From Verrucomicrobiota bacterium (lineage in GTDB: Bacteria; Verrucomicrobiota; Verrucomicrobiia; Limisphaerales; Pedosphaeraceae): a stretch of 64,000 bases of DNA. The translations under genes were made by a program, and so were the position numbers. The DNA lies in contig JAJPHR010000095.1 of the NCBI GenBank assembly GCA_021325145.1, forward strand, positions 1-64,000. The letters run 5' to 3'. Every line of letters starts with the position of its first letter. The first letter of the stretch is position 1. Below the pieces are notes generated by a model. The model saw nothing but the letters and a program-made list of their open reading frames with translations. It made no database searches and was not told the DNA's origin. Of the stretch, positions 34,953 through 43,883 are shown in pieces.

Positions 34953-35710
34953 GACACCAGTTGCACAGCCTCCTGGGCCTCGCGCAATTTACGCAATTCC
35001 TCCGTCGCCAGCAAACGGTCGGTCACCGGCAGATCGCTCACGATCCGCCCATCGCGCATGATCACGTTCCGCTTCGTGTAGCTGGCTATGTCCAGTTCAT
35101 GCGTGACCATCACAATTGTAATCCCCTGGTCATTCAGCTTTTGAAATACGCCCATGATTTCGATGCTCGTCTGCGTGTCCAGGTTTCCCGTCGGCTCATC
35201 CGCGAGCAGCATCGCGGGCTGGTTTACCAACGCGCGGGCAATGGCGACGCGTTGTTGCTGCCCGCCGGAGAGTTGGTTCGGATGGTGGCCCGCCCGCTCC
35301 GCCAACCCCACAGTGGCCAACGCCTGCAAGGCCCTTTCATGGTGCTCGCGCGCCTTCACCGGGCGTCGCACGTACATCATCGGCAATTCCACGTTCTCCA
35401 GGGCCGACGTCCGCGACAGGAGGTTGAACCCTTGGAACACGAACCCGATCTTCTCGTTCCGAATGGTCGCCAGTTCATCGCGATCCAGCCCCGACACATC
35501 CACGCCGTCCAGCCAGTACTTTCCGCTGGTCGGGCGATCCAGGCAACCCAGCGTGTTCATCATGGTGGATTTGCCGGATCCGCTCGCGCCCATCAACGCC
35601 ACGAATTCACCCTTCTCAATCCGCAGCGACACATCGCGAACCGCGTGAACATCCACCTCGCCGGTGTGGTAAATCTTATGCACGTGCTCCAGTTGGATAA
35701 TCGGATTCAT
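34949..35710 (-). CDS. MacB/LolD-type ABC transporter ATP-binding protein
   Basis: A 253-residue ATPase. Walker A is GASGSGKST (residues about 40-48), the Q-loop lies in FVFQGFNLLSR, the signature motif is LSGGQQQRVAIARAL, Walker B is AMLLADEPTGNLD, and the switch His is in VTHELD. Sequence features such as IYHTGEVDVHAVRDVSL are typical of the MacB/LolD group. It overlaps the permease gene by 4 bases and lies 151 bases from the adaptor gene. Confidence 0.95.
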   Translation of the reverse strand: MNPIIQLEHVHKIYHTGEVDVHAVRDVSLRIEKGEFVALMGASGSGKSTMMNTLGCLDRPTSGKYWLDGVDVSGLDRDELATIRNEKIGFVFQGFNLLSRTSALENVELPMMYVRRPVKAREHHERALQALATVGLAERAGHHPNQLSGGQQQRVAIARALVNQPAMLLADEPTGNLDTQTSIEIMGVFQKLNDQGITIVMVTHELDIASYTKRNVIMRDGRIVSDLPVTDRLLATEELRKLREAQEAVQLVS

Positions 35711-35861
35711 CTTATACGAACGTCATGGATTATTAGGGCTGCGGCGCGTAAGGGATTGCTCAGCCTGCCACCGTGCTGGCAGGGTGTGCGCTCCCCTGCG
35801 GGGTGGGGACGTCCTCGTCCCCGGTTCTTGTTCTGTCGTGGAACTTGTGGGCACGCGAACA

Positions 35862-37232
35862 TCAGAAACCCCTCCGCATGCCTCCGCCAAACGGACTGCT
35901 GGAACCGCCTGGAGACGCCGAATCGCCCGCGGTGAAATTCAACCCGGTGATCACCTCGTCGTTTTCCTGCAAACCATCCAGCACCTGGGTATAGATACCA
36001 TCGTTAATGCCAATTTTGACTTGAACCGGCTTGGGGATTTCCTTTCCGTCCGCCTGCTTCGCCACCACATAGACGGTGTGGGAGGATCGTTCCCCTCTTT
36101 GCCTCCCGCCGCCCGGCCCGCCCGGTCCCGGCCGCCCACCACCACTACCACCATAACCACCTTGCCTTCCCTGGCCTGGCCCAGGTCCCGCTCCCGGTCC
36201 CGCGTCCGCGCGCATCCCACCGCCAGACTTCGGCGGCGCGTTTGTCTCCGCACCGCTCACTTTCTTCGCCTCCGCTGTCTCAGGCGGATGAAACCGCAAG
36301 GCGCCGTTGGGAACTCTTAACACGCCGTTTCGCTGGGCGGTGATGATCGAGACATTGGCCGTCATGCCGGGCCGCAGTTTGCCTTCCGTATTGTCCACCG
36401 CGATCACTGTATCATACGTGACGACGTTCTGGTTGGTCTGGGGCGAATTGCGAATCTGAATTACCGTTCCTTGAAACGTCCGCGAGGGAAAGGCATCCAC
36501 CGAGAAGTTCACGGACTGATTTGTCTCGACCCCGCCAATGTCCGCCTCCGATACCAGCGCGTCGATTTGCATCTTGGCCAGATCGTTGGCAATGATGTAC
36601 AACGTCGGCGCGCTCAAGCTCGCCGCCACGGTCTGTCCCACATCGACATTCCGGGAGAGCACAATGCCGTTCACCGGCGCGTAAATCGTGGTATAAGCCA
36701 GGTTTACCTGGGCCTGTTGCAACGAGGCTTCCTTGACCGACACCTGGGCTTCCGCCTGGTGCAAGGTTGCGATTGCCGTGTCGTAATCGGATTTCGCCAC
36801 GATCTTCGCATCGTACAACGCTTGCTGGCGCTCCTTCTCCGCTTGGGCCAGTTCCAGCGCGGCCTTCGCGCTCGCCAGGTCTCCCTTGGCCTGATTCACC
36901 TGCGCCTGGTAATTCGCGGGATCCAATTGCGCAATCACCTGGTGGTTCGTCACCGGGGAGTTGAAGTCTGCAAATAACTTGCTGATGATCCCGGAAACCT
37001 GGCTGCCGACAACCACATTGGTCATCGGATTCAACTGGCCCGTCGCCGTCACCAACTGCACCAAATCCCCGCGTGTCACGGGGACGGTTTTGTACTCCGG
37101 GTCCTTCTCATGCGGGAATTTCCAATACCAAAACGCGCCGCCGGCCAGCGCCAGGACCAGCACCACCGCAATCAGCCACTTTACCGCGGCCGAGCCGCTG
37201 TTCGTCCTCGCAAAATCTCTCGATTGATCCAT
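35862..37232 (-). CDS. MacA-like periplasmic adaptor subunit
   Basis: A 456-residue membrane-fusion protein anchored by an N-terminal helix (residues 18-37). The biotinyl-lipoyl halves, the alpha-helical hairpin (residues 105-165, Ala/Gln-rich) and the beta-barrel region with RPGMTANVSI are all visible. Between residues 330 and 385 there is a Gly/Pro-rich insert of roughly 50 residues (for example GGYGGSGGGRPGPGGPGGG), followed by normal sequence GIYTQVLDGLQENDEVI. It connects the permease to the TolC channel. First gene of the transport operon. Confidence 0.92.
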   Translation of the reverse strand: MDQSRDFARTNSGSAAVKWLIAVVLVLALAGGAFWYWKFPHEKDPEYKTVPVTRGDLVQLVTATGQLNPMTNVVVGSQVSGIISKLFADFNSPVTNHQVIAQLDPANYQAQVNQAKGDLASAKAALELAQAEKERQQALYDAKIVAKSDYDTAIATLHQAEAQVSVKEASLQQAQVNLAYTTIYAPVNGIVLSRNVDVGQTVAASLSAPTLYIIANDLAKMQIDALVSEADIGGVETNQSVNFSVDAFPSRTFQGTVIQIRNSPQTNQNVVTYDTVIAVDNTEGKLRPGMTANVSIITAQRNGVLRVPNGALRFHPPETAEAKKVSGAETNAPPKSGGGMRADAGPGAGPGPGQGRQGGYGGSGGGRPGPGGPGGGRQRGERSSHTVYVVAKQADGKEIPKPVQVKIGINDGIYTQVLDGLQENDEVITGLNFTAGDSASPGGSSSPFGGGMRRGF

Positions 37233-37412
37233 AGTTCAAATGACTTGACCCGGCCGGGCATGACAGCCCTGCCCGCGTCCCCACGCGCGGAGCAAGGCCC
37301 TTTCAGCCCGGCGATCCCCGCCGACACTGCGACCCATTTGCTCTCGTCCAGCCAGGATGCGTCCCGCACTCTACCCGCTGTTGCCGGTCCCGCACCATAT
37401 CAATTTTGCACT

Positions 37413-37440
37413 TTGGCAGAACCATGCTCCGGATTAGACT
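37413..37440 (+). promoter_or_regulatory. Candidate promoter of trpD
   Basis: TTGGCA (37413-37418, 5/6 match) and TAGACT (37435-37440, 4/6 match) are separated by 16 bases. The predicted start point is at or within a base or two of the GTG codon at 37447, so the transcript would be leaderless. Confidence 0.4.
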
Positions 37441-37446
37441 GTTGCC

Positions 37447-38481
37447 GTGCTGAAAATATTTAAACATCAGCTCGCCCAGTCCGTACACCTGACAGACGAG
37501 CAGGTGGCGGACGCGGTTACTCAACTCGTCGATGAGACCATCCCCGCCGAGATCAAGGCCGACTTTCTATGCGAGCTGGCGCGCAAGTCCGAGACGCCCG
37601 CGGAAATCGCCGCGTTTGCCCGCGAACTTCGCGCCAGGGCCATCCAGCCGCCGCTCGATGCCGAAACGCGCGCGCGCGAGATCCTGGATGTTTGCGGCAC
37701 GGGCGGCGATCGGCTGAACACCTTCAACATCTCCACCACCGTCGCCATTGTCTGCGCCGCGGCCGGTGTCACTGTGGCCAAGCACGGCAATCGCGCCATC
37801 ACCTCCCAGGCTGGCAGCGCGGACGTGCTCGAAGCGCTGGGCATTCGCATCGAACTGACGCCCGAAGAGGCGGCCCGTTCCTTGCGCGACCATCAGTTCG
37901 CATTTTTCTTCGCGCCCAATTATCATCCTGTGTTCAAGCACATCAACCCGGCGCGCAAAATTTGCGCAGCCCGCAGCCAGCGCACCATCTTCAACTTCCT
38001 CGGCCCGCTGCTCAATCCCGCGCGGCCCACCGCCCAACTCATCGGTGTGCCGCGCCCGGAACTTTGCGAAACCTTCGCGCGCGTCATCCGCTCCCTCGGC
38101 GTGCGCCGCGGCATGGTGGTGAGCGGACGCGTGGGCGAAGCCTGGCTCGACGAACTCTCCACGCTCGGCGACACCACCCTGGCGGAATTTTACCAGGACC
38201 GCGGCTTCTCCGTGTCCGCCCTGACGCCCGATCATTTCCCGCTTCAACCCGCCGTGCTGGCGGATCTCACGGGCGGCGACCGCCACGCGAATGCCGCCAT
38301 CGTGCGCCGCTTGTTGTCGTATGAAGACCTTGGTCCGCGATTGGATGCCGTCCTGCTCAACGCCGGCGCCGCGCTGTTCGTCGCCGGCAAGGTCAAATCC
38401 GTCATGGCTGGCTGGGACCTCGCCAGGGAAGTCATCGCCACCGGCCAGGCCCGCGCCAAGCTCGGCCAACTCGCTGGCTGA
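37447..38481 (+). CDS. trpD: Anthranilate phosphoribosyltransferase
   Basis: A 344-residue enzyme of tryptophan synthesis that joins anthranilate and PRPP. The PRPP-binding CGTGGD is at residues 83-88, ISTTVAIVCAAAG at 95-107, AKHGNRAITSQAGSADVLEALG at about 111-132, and RTIFNFLGPLLNP near 183. Length is standard. It starts with GTG and no Shine-Dalgarno sequence, consistent with the promoter lying immediately upstream. No other trp gene is present in the window. Confidence 0.95.
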   Translation: MLKIFKHQLAQSVHLTDEQVADAVTQLVDETIPAEIKADFLCELARKSETPAEIAAFARELRARAIQPPLDAETRAREILDVCGTGGDRLNTFNISTTVAIVCAAAGVTVAKHGNRAITSQAGSADVLEALGIRIELTPEEAARSLRDHQFAFFFAPNYHPVFKHINPARKICAARSQRTIFNFLGPLLNPARPTAQLIGVPRPELCETFARVIRSLGVRRGMVVSGRVGEAWLDELSTLGDTTLAEFYQDRGFSVSALTPDHFPLQPAVLADLTGGDRHANAAIVRRLLSYEDLGPRLDAVLLNAGAALFVAGKVKSVMAGWDLAREVIATGQARAKLGQLAG

Positions 38482-38630
38482 CATCAAACCTTCGTCGATC
38501 CTCCCCAAAGCGGGCTCTGGGTCGGCGGCTTGGGATCTCCATGGCAAACGGGCGAGGCATTCATGCCACTTCAATGCGCAACACTCCCGCGTGAGGGAAA
38601 TCCGGGCGCCTTGTCAGTAATTACGTTCAA

Positions 38631-38665
38631 GCGGCATAAATGCCGCGTCCTTTGAATGCGGCTCC
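38631..38665. repeat. Dispersed repeat family C copy
   Basis: GCGGCATAAATGCCGC (38631-38646) is a palindrome with two central unpaired bases, followed by GTCCTTTGAATG. The reverse complement reads CAAAGGACGCGGCATTTATG, matching copies at 45738, 46940 and 56910. Confidence 0.5.
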
Positions 38666-38741
38666 GCCGGGTTATGCCTTTCTGCTTTTTCACGGCTATT
38701 ATTTTCGTGCCATTGCGGAACCCGCTCATTAGAATGCGCTT

Positions 38742-39359
38742 ATGAAGAATCACCGGGTTCGCTCCCTTGCCTATGCCGGCGCGGCTTTGGTGGCCATTTG
38801 GCTGCTGGCGTGGGCGGGCTTTTCCCTCGCGCAGCGATGGAAAGTGACGGCGGAAAAGGTCGGGCAATACGTAAACTCGCTTGACCTGGCAAAACTCTCC
38901 GCCGACGAACGGGCGCGCGCTTTGCAGAAACTCGCGGACATGGTCAACGCCCTGTCTCCGGAAGAGCGCCGCCACTGGCGGCTCGAGGGCGAATGGAAGA
39001 AACGGTTCGCCGAGATGACGGAAGAGGAGCGCGGACGATTCATCGAGGCAACCCTGCCGAGCGGCTTCAAGCAAATGATGGACGCATTCGCCGAGTTGCC
39101 GGAAGCGAAACGAAAGAAAGTGGTCGATGACGCGATTAAAAACTTGCGCGAGGACGGCTTGGCCGGGCCCCGCAACTCGCAAGGGAGCGACTACGGGACC
39201 AACGGCCCTCCGCCATTGAGCCCGGAACTGGAACAAAAGGTCCGCGCGCTGGGGCTGAAGACCTATTACAGCCAAAGCTCCGCGGAGACGAAGGCGGAAC
39301 TGGCGCCGTTGGTGGAAGAAATTCAGAACCAAATCCGAAATGGCCACGGCCCTCATTGA
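38742..39359 (+). CDS. Single-pass membrane protein of unknown function
   Basis: A 205-residue protein with one N-terminal membrane helix (residues 10-30) and a highly charged helical body rich in Glu, Lys and Arg (LSADERARALQKLADMVNAL, EEERGRFIEATLPSGFKQMM). It looks like a periplasmic helical or coiled-coil domain, with similarity in style to DUF3106-type proteins. No catalytic motif. The frame of the next prepilin-like gene could overlap its 3' end, but that start is not favoured. Confidence 0.72.
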   Translation: MKNHRVRSLAYAGAALVAIWLLAWAGFSLAQRWKVTAEKVGQYVNSLDLAKLSADERARALQKLADMVNALSPEERRHWRLEGEWKKRFAEMTEEERGRFIEATLPSGFKQMMDAFAELPEAKRKKVVDDAIKNLREDGLAGPRNSQGSDYGTNGPPPLSPELEQKVRALGLKTYYSQSSAETKAELAPLVEEIQNQIRNGHGPH

Positions 39360-39473
39360 AACGCCCTTGAATTATGGCAGCCGACGTGAGGAGGCTCAAA
39401 TCTTTCTTTCAGAAGGACTGGAGCCTGCCAATGAACAGTGCCATTCGGAGCGGTCTCAAGCGTTTCGTGTGAT

Positions 39474-39540
39474 GGCGGGCAGAGGATTGCCCGCCCTGCC
39501 ACCCGGCCAAGGTAGGGCGCGCACTCCCGTGCGCGCCGCC
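39474..39540. repeat. Dispersed repeat family A copy
   Basis: GGCGGGCAGAGGATTGCCCG and GGTAGGGCGCGCACTCCCGT with GCGCGCCGCC. It lies upstream of the prepilin-like gene start chosen here, and an open frame reads through it. Confidence 0.65.
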
Positions 39541-39570
39541 CGTGTGCCCAAGGCGCACTTATCCGAAACC

Positions 39571-40218
39571 ATGCAGTTGGATGAGGGCGCGTGTGCTCCC
39601 CAAAACCAACCGCACGGTTCCGGCTTGTTGAATACGCCGTATAGGGAAGAGAGGCTAACCCTGCCGGTTGTCTGGACGCGGCTGCGCCCGGGGACGGACG
39701 CGCTTCGGGCCTTCACGCTCATCGAACTGCTGGTCGTGATCGCCATCATTGCGATCCTCGCCGCTTTGTTGATACCGGCGGTGGTTCGCAGCAAGGAGAG
39801 CGGCCGGTCCGCGGCGTGCCTCAGCAACCTGCACCAACTCGGCATCGCCCTTCAGTTATACGTGCAGGACAACCAGAATCATCTCCCGGTGATGCGCGAC
39901 AAAAGCACGAACGCGGTCACGAATGCGCTGCCCTCGCCGGATGTGGTGCTTTCATCCCAACTCGGATCGGCGCTCGTCTGGCGGTGTCCCTCGGACAAAC
40001 ACGGGATTTTTGAAAACACGGCCTCGAGTTATTCGTGGAACAGCCTGCTCAACGGCCAGGACGCCGATCAGCTCAACTTGCTGAATGTCACCAGCGATCC
40101 CCATCGCATCCCGGTTTTTTTCGACAAGGAGGGCTTTCACATCATCCGCGGTCCACCGCGCGCGGTCAATTATCTGTACGCCGACGGACATCTCAAAAAC
40201 CTCATTGAGGGGCCGTAA
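39571..40218 (+). CDS. Prepilin-type N-terminal methylation domain protein
   Basis: A pseudopilin-like protein whose processed part starts FTLIELLVVIAIIAILAALL, preceded by Arg-Ala. The C-terminal end has VNYLYADGHLKNL, a reduced DG motif. The start is unclear: the open frame continues upstream to 39340 through a family A repeat. The ATG at 39571 avoids that repeat but still leaves an untypically long leader of about 46 residues; TTGs at 39625 and 39628 would shorten it. An ABC-2-type permease gene follows 8 bases after the stop. Confidence 0.78.
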   Translation: MQLDEGACAPQNQPHGSGLLNTPYREERLTLPVVWTRLRPGTDALRAFTLIELLVVIAIIAILAALLIPAVVRSKESGRSAACLSNLHQLGIALQLYVQDNQNHLPVMRDKSTNAVTNALPSPDVVLSSQLGSALVWRCPSDKHGIFENTASSYSWNSLLNGQDADQLNLLNVTSDPHRIPVFFDKEGFHIIRGPPRAVNYLYADGHLKNLIEGP

Positions 40219-40226
40219 TCGCAAAC

Positions 40227-41066
40227 ATGTTTTTTTACCAACTGAAGAACGAGTTGTGGAAATTGTTCGGCAAGAAACGGACCTACATCGGTTTCGGCAT
40301 GTTCCTCCTGGCCCAACTCGCCATTCTCCTGATTTTCCGTTACACCAACGCGCAGCGAATGCTGATCCGCAACCTCGAGCGGAACGGGCTGGCGGTGGAG
40401 CGTTACCTCTCGATGCTCACCATGGCCACGGTGATTATCGTGGCGCTGGCCTACACGCTGCTGCCGCTCTATGTGGCCCTGGTCGGAGGCGACCTGGTCA
40501 GCAAGGAAGCGGAGGACGGCACCTTGCGGATGATTCTGGCACGACCGGTGTCGCGCGCGCGTTTGCTATGCCTCAAATGGCTGGCGGGCTTCATCTTTTC
40601 CTGCGTGCTGGTATTCACCCTCGGGCTTTTTGGCCTGCTTTTTTGCGCGATCTGGTTTCCCGCGGGCGGCGGGTTGTTCGTCGTGCTGGCCGATGATTCG
40701 TGGGGGATTTACACCGCCCGGGCCGGGCTGGTGCATTTCATGCTGGCTCACACTGTCATGGTGGCCAAGGCCTGCACCATCATGAGCCTGGCCTTCATGT
40801 TCTCCTGCTTCAACATGAAACCCGCGGCGGCCACCATCCTGGCCCTTTCGCTGTTCATGATCGATCACATCCTGATGGAAATGCCTTACTTTCATGACCT
40901 GAAGCCCTGGTTCCTGAGCTACTATCTCAATGTCTGGCAAGTCATGTTTTCGGAACCTGTCCCATGGTGGCGGGTCAGTCAGGCGCTCAGCGTCCTGCTG
41001 GCGGTCAGCCTGACATTTTTTATCATCGGCATGACCGCGTTCCATACGCGGGACATCAAGTCGTGA
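40227..41066 (+). CDS. ABC-2 type transporter permease
   Basis: A 279-residue protein with six predicted membrane helices. The first loop ends with GGDLVSKEAEDGTLRMILARPVSRARLL, the coupling-helix segment typical of the ABC-2/NosY family. No ATP-binding protein is adjacent; the only ATPase in the window belongs to the MacB-like pair at 35 kb. It begins 8 bases after the prepilin-like gene, so the two are probably co-transcribed. Substrate unknown. Confidence 0.85.
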   Translation: MFFYQLKNELWKLFGKKRTYIGFGMFLLAQLAILLIFRYTNAQRMLIRNLERNGLAVERYLSMLTMATVIIVALAYTLLPLYVALVGGDLVSKEAEDGTLRMILARPVSRARLLCLKWLAGFIFSCVLVFTLGLFGLLFCAIWFPAGGGLFVVLADDSWGIYTARAGLVHFMLAHTVMVAKACTIMSLAFMFSCFNMKPAAATILALSLFMIDHILMEMPYFHDLKPWFLSYYLNVWQVMFSEPVPWWRVSQALSVLLAVSLTFFIIGMTAFHTRDIKS

Positions 41067-41487
41067 ACCGGTACCCGTTGGTCTACTACTGCGACTTCGC
41101 GCAATCCATAGTCCGCGAACGCCCTTCACCAAGTTGGAGAATATCTGAACCACCTGCACCCGAAAAACGGGCGCATCTTGGTTTTCAGGCTGTGGCCGAG
41201 TCCGTCTCATTAACCCCTCGTTTTCAACTTTCAGCAAGGTGGCGCGAGCAGGCGCAGCCGGACATGCGCGCCGGAAACCGTTTGGAAACGGTTAAACAGT
41301 GTTTTGTGACCGCACCTCGTTGAAAACCGTTGAAGACGAGGGGTTGAGAAGGCAGTCCTATCAACACTCTTTGTCTATACTGCCCGATCAAAACTGAGAC
41401 GCGCCCAAACCACCCTCCCTGGAATTATGATTTGCTTTCATTTTTGCGCTGGCCCAAGCTGTTAATCATCAGCGTGCGGAATCGCGA
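41067..41487. other. Gene-free interval with an inverted-repeat element
   Basis: 421 bases. The central part is the 134-base element at 41212-41345. The flanks have no supported gene. A TATACT box lies at about 41380 before the kinase gene, but no matching -35 was found. Confidence 0.6.
41212..41345. repeat. 134-base element with terminal inverted repeats
   Basis: AACCCCTCGTTTTCAAC (41212-41228) and GTTGAAGACGAGGGGTT (41329-41345) are complementary with one mismatch. A nested palindrome, AACCGTTT-GG-AAACGGTT, lies at 41276-41293. No coding capacity, so it is MITE-like or a structured RNA element. No second copy was seen in this window. Confidence 0.6.
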
Positions 41488-43728
41488 ATGCACTTCTTGA
41501 ACCGGATCGGCCTGGATCTCATTTTCACCCGCGAATATCTGAAAGCGGGCGTGCTGGTTTCTCTCCTGAGCGTGTGGGTTTTGGTGGGCCTGTTCTATTA
41601 TTTGAACCGGTACACCCGGCGGCGCTATTTCACGATCTGGACGGCAGCCTGGTTGTTTTATGCCTTGTGGATCACCCTGAGTTTTGGCGTGCAAGGCGAC
41701 CGGGAGCAGCCGCTGCTGGTAATGCTCGAGCAATGGTGCGTGGGGGTGGCGGCGGTGTTTCTGCTATGGGGCAGCGCCAGTTTTCACGGCCAGCACATCC
41801 GTTCCTACCTGCTCGGCTGGTTTATGGCGTTCCTGTTGTTCTGGAGTTACGTGGGCGCGTACTACTTGAGCAAACCCCTGGAGATGCAAATCCCCGTGTT
41901 CACGCTCATCGCCGTGGCCAGCGGCGTCAACGCCGTCAGTTTCCTCAGATACCGCCGGCGGCATCCCTACATTGGGGCGACGCTGCTGATGGCAGGGTTC
42001 TTTTTATGGGGCGCGTACATGGCGGGTTACCCCTTCCTGGAAAACGATGAAAGCCTGACCAGCCTGGCCCTCTTCATCTCCGCCGCGCTCCAACTGCTGC
42101 TCGCCGTCAGCATGATCATTCTGGTGCTGGAAGAAGTCCGCGAGACCCACCAGGCCGCGCTCGCCCAGGTGGCCACGGGCAAGGCCGAACGCGCCGCGCT
42201 CCAGTCCAAAGTGCTCTCGACGGAGGAGCGCTACCGCACCTTGTTCGACCAGGCCAGCGAGGCGATCGTGATTACCGCCACGGATGACTTCCGGATCTTG
42301 GAATTGAACCAGGCGGCGCAACGGCTGCTCGGAATTACGCGAGCCGAGGCGGATCAACATCGTCTGACGGCTTTTTGCCAGATGAAAACCACCAGCGCAA
42401 CTCCGCAAACTCCGTTGGAGTGGTTCCACTATCTGTGCGAGCAACGGCCACTCAACCTGGCGCGCAAGGACGGCGGCCTGGTTCCCCTGGAAGCCAGTGG
42501 CAACGAGGTCGAGTTCGACGGCCGTCCCGCCTTCCAATTCTTCATGGCCGAGGTGACGGAGCGCGCCCGGCTGGAACAGCAATTGCGCCAGGCCGAGAAG
42601 CTTTCCGCGTTGGGCCAGATGATCTCCGGCGTGGCGCACGAACTGAACAACCCGCTCGCGGTCGTCAAAGGCTACCTCGAACTGATTCTGGCCCACCATG
42701 ACCTGCCGCCTCAAACGCGCGCCGATCTCGAGAAGGTCGCGCACGAGAGCAACCGCGCCGCCAAGCTGGTGATGAACTTCCTCTCTTTCGCGCGCGAGCA
42801 GCCCGCCCACCGCGAATTGGTCAATCTCAACGATCTGGTGCGACGGCTCGTCGAACTGCGGAAGTTTGATCTGATGGTCGCAAAGACCGAACTCACGCTC
42901 GAGCTGGAACCGGAATTGCCGCGGGTGTCGGCCGATCCTGACCAGGCGCAGCAGTTGGTCGTCAACCTCATCAACAATGCGCTGCAGGCCATGGTGGACT
43001 TGTCACAGCCGGGGCGCTTGAAGATAACCACGCGTTCCGCGAATGACCGGGTGCAATTGTTGGTCGAGGACAACGGCCCCGGTGTGCCGGCGCACCTCGT
43101 TCAGAAAATTTTCGAGCCGTTTTTCACCACCAAGGAAGTCGGCACGGGCACGGGCCTGGGATTGTCCATCGCCCACAGCATCATGACCGAGCACAAGGGG
43201 CGGATTTACCACCAGCCTTCGACGCTGGGCGGCGCGGGCTTCGTGCTCGAGTTTCCCGCAGCCGATGCGCCGGAGCGGGAGACTGCGCGGGAAACGGTTT
43301 CGCCGGTGGCGAAGTCAATCGAAACCCCATCGCGTTGCGCGGGACACATCCTGGTGCTTGACGACGAAAAGTCGATTGCCGAAATGCTCAGCGAGATGCT
43401 GGGCTTGCTGGGCTATACGACCACCGTTTGCCATGTCCCGGCCCAGGCGCTCCAGCTCATCAAGGGACAGGAATTTGATTTGATCATTTCCGATTTCCGC
43501 ATGCCCGGCCTCAACGGCGAGCAATTCTTCAGCCTGGCAACCAAACAAAAGCCGGAGCTCGCGCGGCGCATCATTTTCCTGACGGGCGATGTCGTCAATG
43601 AAGAGACGCTGAAGTTTTTGAAGTCCATCGGCAATCCCCACCTCGCCAAGCCGTTCGATCTGGCGCGGGTTAAGACGATGGTCGCGGAGGTGCTCCGCTC
43701 CAATGCGCCCCTGGAAGAATGCAAATGA
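41488..43728 (+). CDS. Hybrid sensor histidine kinase with PAS and receiver domains
   Basis: A 746-residue membrane kinase. Residues 1-225 hold about seven membrane helices, followed by a coiled-coil linker, a PAS domain (about 245-365), HisKA with His384 in GVAHELNNPLAVVKG, an HATPase domain with NLINNALQAM (N box), EDNGPGVP (G1), FFTTKEVGTGTGLGLSIAHS (F and G2 boxes), and a C-terminal receiver domain with Asp669 in LIISDFRMPG. The receiver has DDEK and KPFD at the usual places. It probably autophosphorylates and passes phosphate to an unlinked regulator; the lone receiver at 4.2-4.6 kb is one candidate partner only by elimination. Confidence 0.95.
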   Translation: MHFLNRIGLDLIFTREYLKAGVLVSLLSVWVLVGLFYYLNRYTRRRYFTIWTAAWLFYALWITLSFGVQGDREQPLLVMLEQWCVGVAAVFLLWGSASFHGQHIRSYLLGWFMAFLLFWSYVGAYYLSKPLEMQIPVFTLIAVASGVNAVSFLRYRRRHPYIGATLLMAGFFLWGAYMAGYPFLENDESLTSLALFISAALQLLLAVSMIILVLEEVRETHQAALAQVATGKAERAALQSKVLSTEERYRTLFDQASEAIVITATDDFRILELNQAAQRLLGITRAEADQHRLTAFCQMKTTSATPQTPLEWFHYLCEQRPLNLARKDGGLVPLEASGNEVEFDGRPAFQFFMAEVTERARLEQQLRQAEKLSALGQMISGVAHELNNPLAVVKGYLELILAHHDLPPQTRADLEKVAHESNRAAKLVMNFLSFAREQPAHRELVNLNDLVRRLVELRKFDLMVAKTELTLELEPELPRVSADPDQAQQLVVNLINNALQAMVDLSQPGRLKITTRSANDRVQLLVEDNGPGVPAHLVQKIFEPFFTTKEVGTGTGLGLSIAHSIMTEHKGRIYHQPSTLGGAGFVLEFPAADAPERETARETVSPVAKSIETPSRCAGHILVLDDEKSIAEMLSEMLGLLGYTTTVCHVPAQALQLIKGQEFDLIISDFRMPGLNGEQFFSLATKQKPELARRIIFLTGDVVNEETLKFLKSIGNPHLAKPFDLARVKTMVAEVLRSNAPLEECK

Positions 43729-43741
43729 AGAGGGGTATCCT

Positions 43742-43800
43742 GGCAGGGCAGGCGGTCCTCCGCCCGCCGCTCGTTCGCGCGTGGCCCGCAGGAAGCGCGC
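43742..43800. repeat. Dispersed repeat family A, divergent copy
   Basis: GGCAGGGCAGGCGGTCCTCC then GCCCGCCGCTCG, followed by a degenerate GCGCG-rich half. It lies between the kinase stop and the promoter-like sequence of the next gene. Confidence 0.5.
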
Positions 43801-43828
43801 CCACTTTAAAATGGCGCTGAATAAGAGT

Positions 43829-43857
43829 TTGACACCGGCGCGGGTCGACCCTAACTT
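43829..43857 (+). promoter_or_regulatory. Candidate promoter for the Pro-rich protein-trx-gspF-like genes
   Basis: Perfect TTGACA (43829-43834), a 17-base spacer and TAACTT (43852-43857), a weak -10. It is located 27 bases before the ATG at 43884. Confidence 0.4.
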
Positions 43858-43883
43858 GGCTCAAATAAGATTTAACGAAGCAT

